A stretch of 6,372 nt of DNA from Propionibacterium sp. (lineage in GTDB: Bacteria; Actinomycetota; Actinomycetes; Actinomycetales; Actinomycetaceae): contig JAKECL010000121.1 in NCBI GenBank assembly GCA_030460725.1, positions 1 to 6,372 on the forward strand, written 5' to 3'. Positions within the stretch are counted from its first letter, which is position 1. Each line of letters opens with the position of its first letter. The position numbers were made by a program, and so were the translations under genes. Below, piece after piece: positions 1 through 6,173 of the stretch. The notes under the pieces are model-generated. The model was not told the DNA's origin. It searched no databases and saw only the letters and a list, made by a program, of their open reading frames with translations.

Positions 1-52
1 CAACCGGACCATCACGGTCCACCTGCACCACCCGCTCCACCTCACCCCTCCT

Positions 53-58
53 GAAAGG
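53..58 (+). promoter_or_regulatory. Shine-Dalgarno sequence for mfd
   Basis: GAAAGG ends nine bases before the GTG at 68 and supports that codon as the mfd start. This matters because the mfd reading frame stays open back to the window edge, so frame alone cannot set the start. A TGA at 52-54 in another frame overlaps this site, and a second TGA at 69-71 in the third frame overlaps the GTG as GTGA. Either could be the end of an upstream gene translationally coupled to mfd, but too little of it is visible to identify. No promoter is recognisable in bases 1-52. Confidence 0.6.
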
Positions 59-67
59 CACGACCCC

Positions 68-3000
68 GTGAAGCTCGACGGACTCCTGGGACTCATCGCC
101 CGCGACCGGGCGGTCGACTCGGTGTGCTCATCCCTGGCCCGGCGCACTCGTGGCACGCTGGTGGCGCCCCTGGGGGTGCGCCCCCCGATCCTGTCCATGG
201 CTGCCGCCAAGCCCGGCATGTCCACCCTGGTCGTCCTCACAGCCTCCGGGCGTGACGCGGAGGCCATGGCGAACGCCCTGCGGTCCTGGACCGACGGCGT
301 CGAGGTGTTCCCTGCCTGGGAGACGCTGCCCCACGAGCGGCTCTCCCCCCAGGCCGACACCATGGCCCGCCGCGTGGCGGTGCTCCGACGTCTGGCCCAC
401 CCCGTGGAGGGTGATCCCCACGCGGGGCCCATCCGCATCCTCGTGGTCCCGGTGCGCGCCCTGCTCCAGCCCGTCATCCGTGGTCTGGGTGACCTGGAGC
501 CGGTGCGCGTACGCCCCGGCGACGTGGTGGACCTGCCGGAGCTCACCGGCAGGCTGTCCGCCCTGGGCTACGAGCGCGTCGACATGGTGGAGGCGCGGGG
601 ACAGATGTCGGTGCGTGGTGGCATCCTCGACGTGTTCCCGCCCCAGGAGGCCCATCCCGTCCGCGTGGAACTGTGGGGGGACGAGGTCGACGAGGTCCGC
701 TGGTTCTCCGTCTCCGACCAACGCACGCTGGGGGATGCGGCCGACGGGCTGTGGGCCGTCGCATGTCGGGAACTGCTGCTGAATGCCACTGTCCGGTCGC
801 GGGCACGGGAGGTCGGCGGCTCCCTTCCCGGAGCCGCAGAGATGCTGGAGTTGGCCTCGGAGGGGATCCCCAGCCCCGGCATCGAGTCACTGGCCCCCGT
901 CCTGGTGCAGGGTATGGACCGTCTGGTGGACCTGCTGCCGGGGGATGCCGTCCTGGTCATGTCCGAGCCCGAACGAGTCCGCGCACGTGCCGAGGACCTG
1001 GTGGCCACGACCGAGGAGTTCCTGCGTGCGGCGTGGTCCGCCGCGGCAGGCGGCGGGAAGGTCCCCGTCGAGGCCGGCACCGCCTCCTTCCTGACGCTGG
1101 AGGAGGTGTGGGGAGCGGGATCGGGCCGTGGTTGGTGGCAGTTCACGGCCCTGCCGCCCGCCGAACTCGGCGAGGCGCTCGCGCAGGCGGGGGACGAGGG
1201 CGACGCCCTTGCGCCCGGGCACGTTCGCTCCGGCGGGGAGGAGTCCGCGGTCCCCGACTCCGCCGACTCCGACTCTGACCCCGACTCCGACGCCCTCGCC
1301 GCCGATCCGGAGCCGGGTGCCCGGAGCGACCCGAGCGACACGGCGCCGCCCTCGTCCGTCGATGCGGCCCTGCCCGCTGGACTCTCGGGAACGACCCTGC
1401 CCGCCGGACTCTCGGGAACGACCCTGCCCGGCGGACTGCTGGCCCACGAGCCCCAGGCCCTGGTCGTCTCCCCCTCCCTGGCGGTCGTGGGCGCACGCGA
1501 GGTGCGGCCCTACCGCGGGGACTTCACCCCTGCCGTCGCGGACCTCGGTGCGCTGGTGCGGGCCGGGTGGCACCTGGTGGTCACCACCGAGGGGCCCGGA
1601 CCCGGGCGACGCATCGCCAGCATCCTCTCCGAGGCGGGAGTGGCCGCGCGCGTCGTCGACGACGTGGCTCACGAGCCTGACCCCGCCGTCGTCCACGTGA
1701 CCACCGCCTCCGCAGGTGTCGGCTTCGTCATGGCCCACCAGCGACTGGCCGTCCTCACCGAGGCCGACCTCACGGGGCGCGCCGGGGCAACCACCCGCGA
1801 CATGCGGCGCATGCCCTCACGCAGGCGCAAGGGCGTCGATCCCCTGACCCTGCATCCCGGGGACTTCGTGGTCCACGACCAGCACGGGGTGGGGCGATTC
1901 CTGGAACTGGTCTCACGCAGGGTGGGTCGCGGGGACGCGGCCGTGACCCGGGACTACCTGCTCATCGAGTACGCGCCCTCGAAGAAGGGACAGCCCGGGG
2001 ACCGGCTCTTCGTCCCCACCGATGCCCTGGACCAGGTCACCAAGTACACCGGTTCCGACCAACCGTCCCTCTCGCGCATGGGTGGGGCCGACTGGGCCAA
2101 GACCAAGCAGAAGGCCCGCAAGGCGGTCAAGGAGATCGCCAAGGAGCTCATCCGCCTCTACGCTGCGCGCCAGGCCACCAAGGGGCACGCCTTCGCTCCC
2201 GACACCCCCTGGCAACGTGAACTGGAGGATGCCTTCCCCTATGTGGAGACCCCCGACCAGTTGGTGACCATGGACGAGGTCAAGGCCGACATGGAGAAGC
2301 CGGTGCCCATGGACCGCCTCCTCACCGGTGACGTGGGCTACGGCAAGACGGAGATCGCGGTGCGGGCTGCGTTCAAGGCGGTCCAGGACGGCAAGCAGGT
2401 GGCGGTGTTGGTTCCCACGACCCTTCTGGTCCATCAGCACTTGGAGACCTTCACGGAGCGCTACGCCGGGTTCCCCGTGGATGTGGCCACGCTCTCGCGC
2501 TTCTCCACCCCCAAGGAGGCCGAGGAGGTCCGCCAGGGGCTGGCCTCGGGCAAGATCGACGTCGTCATCGGAACCCACTCCCTGCTCACCGGCACTGTGC
2601 GCTTCAAGGACCTGGGCCTGGTCGTCATCGATGAGGAGCAGCGGTTCGGCGTCGAGCACAAGGAGACCCTCAAGGCACTGCGCACCGATGTGGACGTGTT
2701 GTCCATGTCGGCGACCCCCATCCCGCGCACGCTGGAGATGGCGGTGTCGGGGATCCGGGAGATGTCGATCCTGCAGACCCCACCGGAGGAACGCCAGCCC
2801 GTGCTCACCTTCGTCGGTGCCTACACCGATGCACAGGTCTCTGCGGCCATCCGACGCGAGCTGCTGCGCGACGGACAGGTCTTCTACGTCCACAACCGGG
2901 TGGAGTCCATCAACTCCGTGGCGGCCCATGTCCAGGAGATGGTCCCCGAGGCCCGCGTGCGCGTGGCCCACGGCAAGCTGGGGGAACACGAGCTGGAGAA

Positions 3001-3892
3001 CGTCATCGTGGACTTCTGGAACCACGAGTTCGACGTGCTGGTGTGCACGACCATCGTGGAGACCGGGCTCGACATCTCCAATGCGAACACCTTGATCGTG
3101 GACCGCGCGGACGTCTTCGGTCTCTCCCAGCTCCACCAGTTGCGCGGCCGGGTCGGGCGCGGGCGCGAGCGCGCCTACGCCTACTTCTTCTACCCCGGGG
3201 ACCGCACGCTGACCGAGACCGCGCACGAACGCCTGCGCACCATCGCCCAGAACACCGACCTGGGGGCGGGGCTGGCCGTGGCGCAGAAGGACCTGGAGAT
3301 CCGCGGCGCCGGCAACCTGCTGGGTGGCGCGCAGTCCGGACAGGTCGAGGGCGTCGGTTTCGACATGTACGTGCGGATGGTGGCCGACGCGGTGGCGGAG
3401 TACCGCGGGGAGCGGCCCACGGAGAAGGCGGATGTGCGCCTGGAGCTGTCGGTGGACGCCCACATCCCCGAGGACTACGTGACGGGTGAGCGGCTGCGCC
3501 TGGAGGTCTACTCCAAGATCGCCGCCGTCTCCACCGCAGCCCAGGAGGCGGATGTGCGCGAGGAACTGGCCGATCGCTACGGGCCGATTCCACGTGAGGT
3601 CGAGCTGTTGTTCTCGCTGGCGCGTCTGCGCGAGGTGGTGCGCGGTGCGGGGATCGCGGAGATCGCGACCCAGGGCCGCTACCTGCGCATCGGGCCGGTG
3701 GAGCTGGCCGACTCCCAGGTCATCCGCCTCAAGCGGCTCCACCCGGGGTCCGTCATCAAGGCAGCGGTGCGCCAGGTGCTGGTCCCGGTGCCCCAGACGG
3801 CACGTATCGGCGGGGTGCCGCTGGGTGATGAGGCGCTCCTGGAATGGGTGGAGACCTTGGTGACGAAGGTGCTCGTTCCCTTCTCGAAGTGA
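68..3892 (+). CDS. mfd: Transcription-repair coupling factor Mfd (SF2 DNA translocase)
   Basis: Mfd is a cytoplasmic ATP-driven translocase that displaces RNA polymerase stalled at lesions and recruits UvrA for nucleotide excision repair. The product is 1274 aa, longer than E. coli (1148) and M. tuberculosis (1234) Mfd. Domains in order: UvrB-like N-terminal module, roughly residues 1-350, with the RGQMSVRGG stretch (177-185) of the UvrA-binding part; a variable insert, about 380-460; the RNA polymerase interaction domain, about 593-665, opening LHPGDFVVHDQHGVGRF; the motor with Walker A GDVGYGKTE (754-762), DEEQ box (855-858), SATPIPRT (881-888), QLRGRVGR (1024-1031) and the translocation motif RGAGNLLGGAQSGQ (from 1079); and the C-terminal TRCF domain from about 1125. 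All motor motifs are intact. The GTG start is chosen from the SD at 53-58. The insert is Asp/Ser/Pro-rich and holds a 27-bp tandem repeat. The large opposite-strand open frame over the 3' part is a GC-driven shadow. Confidence 0.97.
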   Translation: MKLDGLLGLIARDRAVDSVCSSLARRTRGTLVAPLGVRPPILSMAAAKPGMSTLVVLTASGRDAEAMANALRSWTDGVEVFPAWETLPHERLSPQADTMARRVAVLRRLAHPVEGDPHAGPIRILVVPVRALLQPVIRGLGDLEPVRVRPGDVVDLPELTGRLSALGYERVDMVEARGQMSVRGGILDVFPPQEAHPVRVELWGDEVDEVRWFSVSDQRTLGDAADGLWAVACRELLLNATVRSRAREVGGSLPGAAEMLELASEGIPSPGIESLAPVLVQGMDRLVDLLPGDAVLVMSEPERVRARAEDLVATTEEFLRAAWSAAAGGGKVPVEAGTASFLTLEEVWGAGSGRGWWQFTALPPAELGEALAQAGDEGDALAPGHVRSGGEESAVPDSADSDSDPDSDALAADPEPGARSDPSDTAPPSSVDAALPAGLSGTTLPAGLSGTTLPGGLLAHEPQALVVSPSLAVVGAREVRPYRGDFTPAVADLGALVRAGWHLVVTTEGPGPGRRIASILSEAGVAARVVDDVAHEPDPAVVHVTTASAGVGFVMAHQRLAVLTEADLTGRAGATTRDMRRMPSRRRKGVDPLTLHPGDFVVHDQHGVGRFLELVSRRVGRGDAAVTRDYLLIEYAPSKKGQPGDRLFVPTDALDQVTKYTGSDQPSLSRMGGADWAKTKQKARKAVKEIAKELIRLYAARQATKGHAFAPDTPWQRELEDAFPYVETPDQLVTMDEVKADMEKPVPMDRLLTGDVGYGKTEIAVRAAFKAVQDGKQVAVLVPTTLLVHQHLETFTERYAGFPVDVATLSRFSTPKEAEEVRQGLASGKIDVVIGTHSLLTGTVRFKDLGLVVIDEEQRFGVEHKETLKALRTDVDVLSMSATPIPRTLEMAVSGIREMSILQTPPEERQPVLTFVGAYTDAQVSAAIRRELLRDGQVFYVHNRVESINSVAAHVQEMVPEARVRVAHGKLGEHELENVIVDFWNHEFDVLVCTTIVETGLDISNANTLIVDRADVFGLSQLHQLRGRVGRGRERAYAYFFYPGDRTLTETAHERLRTIAQNTDLGAGLAVAQKDLEIRGAGNLLGGAQSGQVEGVGFDMYVRMVADAVAEYRGERPTEKADVRLELSVDAHIPEDYVTGERLRLEVYSKIAAVSTAAQEADVREELADRYGPIPREVELLFSLARLREVVRGAGIAEIATQGRYLRIGPVELADSQVIRLKRLHPGSVIKAAVRQVLVPVPQTARIGGVPLGDEALLEWVETLVTKVLVPFSK
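1256..1294 (+). repeat. Asp-Ser low-complexity tract in the Mfd insert
   Basis: Codons 397-409 alternate GAC with TCC/TCT, with single Ala or Pro codons between, giving a short acidic DS-type tract. It lies in a stretch rich in Asp, Ser, Pro, Glu and Ala (about residues 390-432) that is expected to be disordered. It falls in the spacer between the UvrB-like module and the RNA polymerase interaction domain, a part known to vary among Mfd proteins. The near-repetitive codons suggest growth by replication slippage, which is inference. Confidence 0.7.
1370..1438 (+). repeat. 27-bp in-frame tandem repeat in mfd (two full copies and a partial third)
   Basis: Copies start at 1370, 1397 and 1424, exactly 27 bp apart. 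The first two encode LPAGLSGTT twice (residues 435-452) and differ at one base, a silent Ala codon change (GCT/GCC). The third copy is partial (CTGCCC..CGGACTG, encoding LPGGL). The period is a multiple of three, so copy-number change would keep the frame. The near-identity suggests a recent duplication. It sits in the variable spacer, where length change should be tolerated. Confidence 0.9.
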
Positions 3893-3897
3893 GGGGC

Positions 3898-3914
3898 CGC
3901 CCCACGTGCGGGCG
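3898..3914 (+). terminator. Weak stem-loop just after mfd
   Basis: CGCCC (3898-3902) can pair with GGGCG (3910-3914) around a 7-base loop, beginning six bases after the mfd stop. The stem has only five base pairs and no T-tract follows, so it may attenuate read-through or may be incidental in such GC-rich DNA. It lies upstream of the possible promoter for the lipoprotein gene. Confidence 0.25.
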
Positions 3915-3931
3915 TCGCCCTCGCCCTGTCG

Positions 3932-3937
3932 TAGACT
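3932..3937 (+). promoter_or_regulatory. Possible -10 element upstream of the lipoprotein gene
   Basis: TAGACT fits the actinobacterial TANNNT -10 pattern and lies 41 bases before the GTG start, which would give a leader of about 35 nt. No TTGACA-like -35 is present at the expected distance. The sequence is an AT-richer island in a very GC-rich gap, which makes the match somewhat more than chance. Read-through from mfd is the alternative. Confidence 0.35.
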
Positions 3938-3966
3938 TGGGAGGCGGTCCGAGCGGGCCGCACCGA

Positions 3967-3973
3967 GGGAGGT
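3967..3973 (+). promoter_or_regulatory. Strong Shine-Dalgarno for the lipoprotein gene
   Basis: GGGAGGT ends five bases before the GTG at 3979. It decides the start: the open frame extends upstream to an ATG at 3844 inside mfd, but only the GTG has this site and only from there does a signal peptide with a lipobox follow directly. Confidence 0.85.
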
Positions 3974-3978
3974 CGCAC

Positions 3979-4551
3979 GTGTTCCACACTCGCCATGGGA
4001 GGGTCCTTGCGGGCCTGTCCTCGCTCGCGCTGGTCTCCGGTCTGGGGGCATGCTCCGCCCAGCCGGGAGTTGCACTGCAGGTGGGTGACACCACCTACTC
4101 CGAGGCCGATGTCACCCAGGCGGTCGACCAGTACGACCAGATGTTCGGCCAGGATCCCGGTCGCTCCGACTTCGTCGCCGCGCTGGCCAATGCCCACCAC
4201 ATCCTGGAGATGGGCACCGACCACGGGATCGTCGTCGACGACGCCACCGTGGACACCCAGATCGAGGCAGCCAAGGAACAGCAGACCATCACCGATGTGC
4301 CTGATCACATCAACCACGCACTCATGGATCTGTTGCGCATGCAGCTCACCGTCAGTGAGCTCCAGGCGAAGGTGAGCGACACCCAGCAGCTCAGTGACGA
4401 ACTCGCGCAGAAGCAAGTCCAGGCCGACCTGCACGTCAACCCGCGCTACGGGACCCTGGACGAGAACAACCAGATCGTGCCCACGACCTTCGGGGACGTC
4501 GTCTCCGGAGGAAGCAGCGCGGGGACCGATTCCTCCCAGAGTGGGAACTGA
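3979..4551 (+). CDS. Small lipoprotein with SurA-like N-terminal segment
   Basis: A 190-aa exported lipoprotein. The N-terminus has a basic region (RHGR, residues 5-8), a hydrophobic core (9-21) and a lipobox LGAC (22-25), so Cys25 should be lipidated and the mature protein of about 166 aa anchored outside the membrane. After the cysteine comes a VALQVGDTTYSEADV segment (31-45), a short strand and helix start as seen in SurA/PrsA-type chaperone N-terminal domains, then a mostly helical middle. Near the C-terminus is HVNPRYGTLD (152-161), a motif I associate from memory with actinobacterial SurA-N-like lipoproteins, and a Ser/Gly-rich tail. No parvulin peptidyl-prolyl isomerase domain is present, so any folding role would be a holdase role. 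M. tuberculosis has the unrelated lytic transglycosylase lipoprotein LpqU at this position. The SurA-like assignment rests on pattern and context; the lipoprotein call is firmer. Confidence 0.85.
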   Translation: MFHTRHGRVLAGLSSLALVSGLGACSAQPGVALQVGDTTYSEADVTQAVDQYDQMFGQDPGRSDFVAALANAHHILEMGTDHGIVVDDATVDTQIEAAKEQQTITDVPDHINHALMDLLRMQLTVSELQAKVSDTQQLSDELAQKQVQADLHVNPRYGTLDENNQIVPTTFGDVVSGGSSAGTDSSQSGN

Positions 4552-4552
4552 A

Positions 4553-4575
4553 CTCACCCGTCGGCTGGGGGTGGG
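4553..4575 (+). terminator. Possible stem-loop after the lipoprotein gene
   Basis: CTCACCC (4553-4559) can pair with GGGTGGG (4569-4575), with one G-U pair, around a 9-base loop, starting two bases past the stop codon at 4551. The position suits a terminator, but no T-run follows. U-poor terminators are common in actinobacteria. It is the first of several inverted repeats in this gap. Confidence 0.35.
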
Positions 4576-4625
4576 CTCACGCAGGACCTGGAGTGTGACC
4601 CATCCCTCGCCCGCTGGGCCGCCCA

Positions 4626-4677
4626 TGGGGCCCGGGAAGGGACCATCGTCGCTGGGACGCGGCGCTCCCGGGTTCCA
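4626..4677 (+). other. Long-range inverted repeat between the lipoprotein gene and eno
   Basis: TGGGGCCCGGGA (4626-4637) can pair with TCCCGGGTTCCA (4666-4677) over 12 positions, two of them G-U. The 28-base interior contains a smaller hairpin, CGTC (4647-4650) with GACG (4656-4659). Competing pairings exist, such as CTGGGCC (4614-4620) with GGCCCGG (4629-4635) and GGCGC (4661-4665) with GCGCC (4682-4686). It could be a terminator, part of a structured leader, or a product of base composition. No coding potential is evident in 4552-4783. Confidence 0.35.
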
Positions 4678-4708
4678 CGGGGCGCCCCCACACATCCACC
4701 CGTTCCAG

Positions 4709-4731
4709 GGGGTGCCCAATGTCGGCACCCC
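4709..4731 (+). promoter_or_regulatory. Inverted repeat over the likely eno promoter -35 region
   Basis: GGGGTGCC (4709-4716) is a perfect inverted repeat of GGCACCCC (4724-4731) with a 7-base spacer. It ends five bases before the TACCGT that could be the eno -10 element. It may be an operator for a dimeric regulator, or as RNA a terminator hairpin for transcripts coming from upstream. No T-run follows. Confidence 0.45.
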
Positions 4732-4735
4732 GTAC

Positions 4736-4741
4736 TACCGT
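4736..4741 (+). promoter_or_regulatory. Possible -10 element for eno
   Basis: TACCGT fits TANNNT and sits in a TACTACCGTTGAC context. Transcription would start near 4748, leaving a leader of about 36 nt to the GTG at 4784. There is no good TTGACA -35; the -35 position falls inside the inverted repeat at 4709-4731. Alternatively TTGACT at 4741-4746 could be a -35, but no TANNNT follows at the right distance. Confidence 0.35.
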
Positions 4742-4759
4742 TGACTGCGACAGCAGTCA
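4742..4759 (+). promoter_or_regulatory. Perfect 7-bp inverted repeat in the eno 5' region
   Basis: TGACTGC (4742-4748) and GCAGTCA (4753-4759) are exact reverse complements around GACA. With the proposed -10 at 4736-4741, this palindrome would cover the transcription start and first leader bases, a usual place for a repressor site. It ends 12 bases before the SD, so as RNA it would be a small 5' stem-loop. No regulator is identified. Confidence 0.5.
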
Positions 4760-4771
4760 CGCAACCACATG

Positions 4772-4777
4772 AAGGAG
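4772..4777 (+). promoter_or_regulatory. Shine-Dalgarno sequence for eno
   Basis: AAGGAG ends six bases before the GTG at 4784. It decides the start: an in-frame ATG at 4769 lies upstream of this site, has no SD of its own, and would add MKEND before the conserved enolase N-terminus. Confidence 0.9.
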
Positions 4778-4783
4778 AATGAC

Positions 4784-6064
4784 GTGGCAAGGATTGAGGC
4801 AATCGGGGCTCGCGAGATCCTCGACTCCCGCGGAAACCCGACCGTCGAGGTCGAGGTCCTGCTCGAGGACGGCACTGTTTCGCGCGCATCCGTTCCCTCC
4901 GGAGCATCCACCGGCGCCTTCGAGGCCGTCGAGCGTCGTGACGGCGACAAGTCGCGCTACCAGGGCAAGGGCGTCCAGGACGCCGTGGAGGCCGTGACCG
5001 AGGTCATCGCCCCCGAGCTCATCGACGAGGATGCCACCGAGCAGCGTCACATCGACGAGGCCATGATCGACCTCGACGGCACCGACAACAAGGGCAAGCT
5101 GGGCGCCAACGCCATCCTGGGTGTGTCCCTGGCCGTGGCCAAGGCAGCTGCGGAGTCCGCAGGACTTCCGCTGTACCGCTACCTGGGCGGCCCCAACGCC
5201 CACGTGCTCCCCGTTCCCATGATGAACATCCTCAACGGTGGATCCCACGCGGACTCCAACGTCGACATCCAGGAGTTCATGATCGCTCCCGTCGGCGCGC
5301 CGACCTTCCAGGAGGCGCTGCGCTGGGGCACCGAGACCTACCACGTCCTCAAGAGCGTGCTCAAGGAGCGCGGGCTCTCCACCGGACTCGGTGACGAGGG
5401 CGGCTTCGCGCCGAACCTGGACTCCAACGCCGAGGCGCTGGACCTGATCGTCGAGGCCATCACCAAGGCAGGCTTCAAGCCCGGACAGGACATCGCCCTG
5501 GCCCTGGACGTCGCCTCCTCGGAGTTCTTCAAGGACGGCCTCTACCAGTTCGAGGGCGAGGGACGCTCCACGGACTACATGGTCTCCTACTACGAGAAGC
5601 TCATCTCCGACTACCCGCTGGTCTCCATCGAGGACCCGCTGGACGAGGACGAGTGGGACGCCTGGAAGTCGCTGACCTCCGAGATCGGCTCCCGCGTCCA
5701 GCTGGTGGGCGACGACCTGTTCGTCACCAACCCGACCCGCCTGCGCAAGGGCATCGAGATGAACGTTGCGAACGCCCTTCTGGTCAAGGTGAACCAGATC
5801 GGCTCGCTGACCGAGACGCTGGACGCCGTGGAGGAGGCCCACCGCAACGGGTACCGTTCCATGACCTCCCACCGTTCCGGTGAGACCGAGGACACGACGA
5901 TCGCCGACCTGGCTGTGGCCACGAACTCCGGCCAGATCAAGACCGGCGCCCCGGCCCGCTCCGAGCGCGTCGCGAAGTACAACCAGCTGCTGCGCATCGA
6001 GGAGGAGCTGGGCGACGCCGCCGTGTACGCCGGCCGCTCGTCCTTCCCCCGCGCATCCTTCTGA
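4784..6064 (+). CDS. eno: Enolase (2-phospho-D-glycerate hydro-lyase)
   Basis: Cytoplasmic, Mg-dependent enzyme converting 2-phosphoglycerate to phosphoenolpyruvate in glycolysis, reversibly in gluconeogenesis. From the GTG start it is 426 aa, the usual bacterial length. The N-terminal domain opens with ARIEAIGAREILDSRGNPT and contains the mobile loop SGASTG. Barrel-domain residues are all in place: E164 in the QEFM segment, catalytic E205 in GDEGG, metal ligands D242 (LALDVASSE), E283 (IEDPLDEDE) and D310 (VGDDLF), catalytic Lys335 in the signature LLVKVNQIGSLTET, and the substrate loop SHRSGETEDT from S362. Nothing is truncated or missing, so the enzyme should be active. It has its own SD and probably its own promoter 232 bases after the lipoprotein gene, and a strong hairpin downstream. 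Enolases of several bacteria also appear on the cell surface and bind plasminogen, but the C-terminus here (RSSFPRASF) has no terminal lysine, so that role is not indicated. Confidence 0.99.
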   Translation: MARIEAIGAREILDSRGNPTVEVEVLLEDGTVSRASVPSGASTGAFEAVERRDGDKSRYQGKGVQDAVEAVTEVIAPELIDEDATEQRHIDEAMIDLDGTDNKGKLGANAILGVSLAVAKAAAESAGLPLYRYLGGPNAHVLPVPMMNILNGGSHADSNVDIQEFMIAPVGAPTFQEALRWGTETYHVLKSVLKERGLSTGLGDEGGFAPNLDSNAEALDLIVEAITKAGFKPGQDIALALDVASSEFFKDGLYQFEGEGRSTDYMVSYYEKLISDYPLVSIEDPLDEDEWDAWKSLTSEIGSRVQLVGDDLFVTNPTRLRKGIEMNVANALLVKVNQIGSLTETLDAVEEAHRNGYRSMTSHRSGETEDTTIADLAVATNSGQIKTGAPARSERVAKYNQLLRIEEELGDAAVYAGRSSFPRASF

Positions 6065-6082
6065 TCCGCCCCTCCTGACGAC

Positions 6083-6148
6083 GAAGTCCGTCCTCTTTCG
6101 GCTCGAAGTCCGTCGTCTTTCCGTGTGAAGTCCGTCCTCCCCGTGCGG
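6083..6148 (+). repeat. 22-bp tandem repeat (three units) between the eno stop and terminator
   Basis: Units start at 6083, 6105 and 6127, exactly 22 bp apart. All three begin GAAGTCCGTC; units 1 and 3 share 13 bases (GAAGTCCGTCCTC), and units 1 and 2 match at 17 of 22 positions, sharing TCTTTC after the core. The third unit supplies the 5' arm of the hairpin at 6127-6161, so units 1 and 2 are extra upstream copies of a terminator arm. The stretch is less GC-rich than its surroundings and non-coding. It could come from slippage or be part of a dispersed intergenic repeat family. Confidence 0.85.
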
Positions 6149-6161
6149 GAGGGCGGACTTC
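6127..6161 (+). terminator. Strong hairpin terminator of eno
   Basis: The arm 6127-6141 (GAAGTCCGTCCTCCC) pairs with 6147-6161 (GGGAGGGCGGACTTC) over 15 base pairs, one of them G-U, around the loop CGTGC. It starts 62 bases after the eno stop. The stem is the strongest local structure in the window. It is not followed by a T-run (CGCATGTCTG), as often seen for actinobacterial terminators. Being nearly symmetrical, it could also act on - strand transcripts, though no - strand gene is evident here. Confidence 0.8.
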
Positions 6162-6173
6162 CGCATGTCTGCC

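Noticed and set aside
6..20. Hairpin GGACC / GGTCC near the window start
   Set aside because: Only five base pairs with no T-run, and possibly inside an upstream coding region. Too weak to call a terminator.
3844..3978. Longer N-terminus for the lipoprotein from an ATG inside mfd
   Set aside because: It would overlap mfd and bury the signal peptide and lipobox 45 residues in. The strong SD directly before the GTG at 3979 explains the start.
1913..4075. A 720-codon open frame on the - strand opposite mfd
   Set aside because: It lies antisense to well-conserved Mfd motor motifs, is rich in His/Gly/Leu/Asp as expected from the complement of GC-biased codons, and shows no recognisable domain. 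It is a compositional shadow.
4394..4744. A 116-codon + strand open frame across the lipoprotein end and the gap
   Set aside because: It overlaps the lipoprotein gene out of frame, is Arg/Pro/Thr-rich as expected from frame-shifted GC-rich DNA, lacks a clear SD, and reads through the inverted repeats before eno.
4769..4783. ATG at 4769 as the eno start
   Set aside because: It lies before the AAGGAG ribosome-binding site and has no SD of its own. The GTG at 4784 gives the conserved enolase N-terminus and normal length.
6083..6148. The 22-bp units as a CRISPR array
   Set aside because: The units abut with no unique spacers of CRISPR length, the repeat is too short and degenerate, there are no cas genes, and one unit is an arm of a terminator hairpin.
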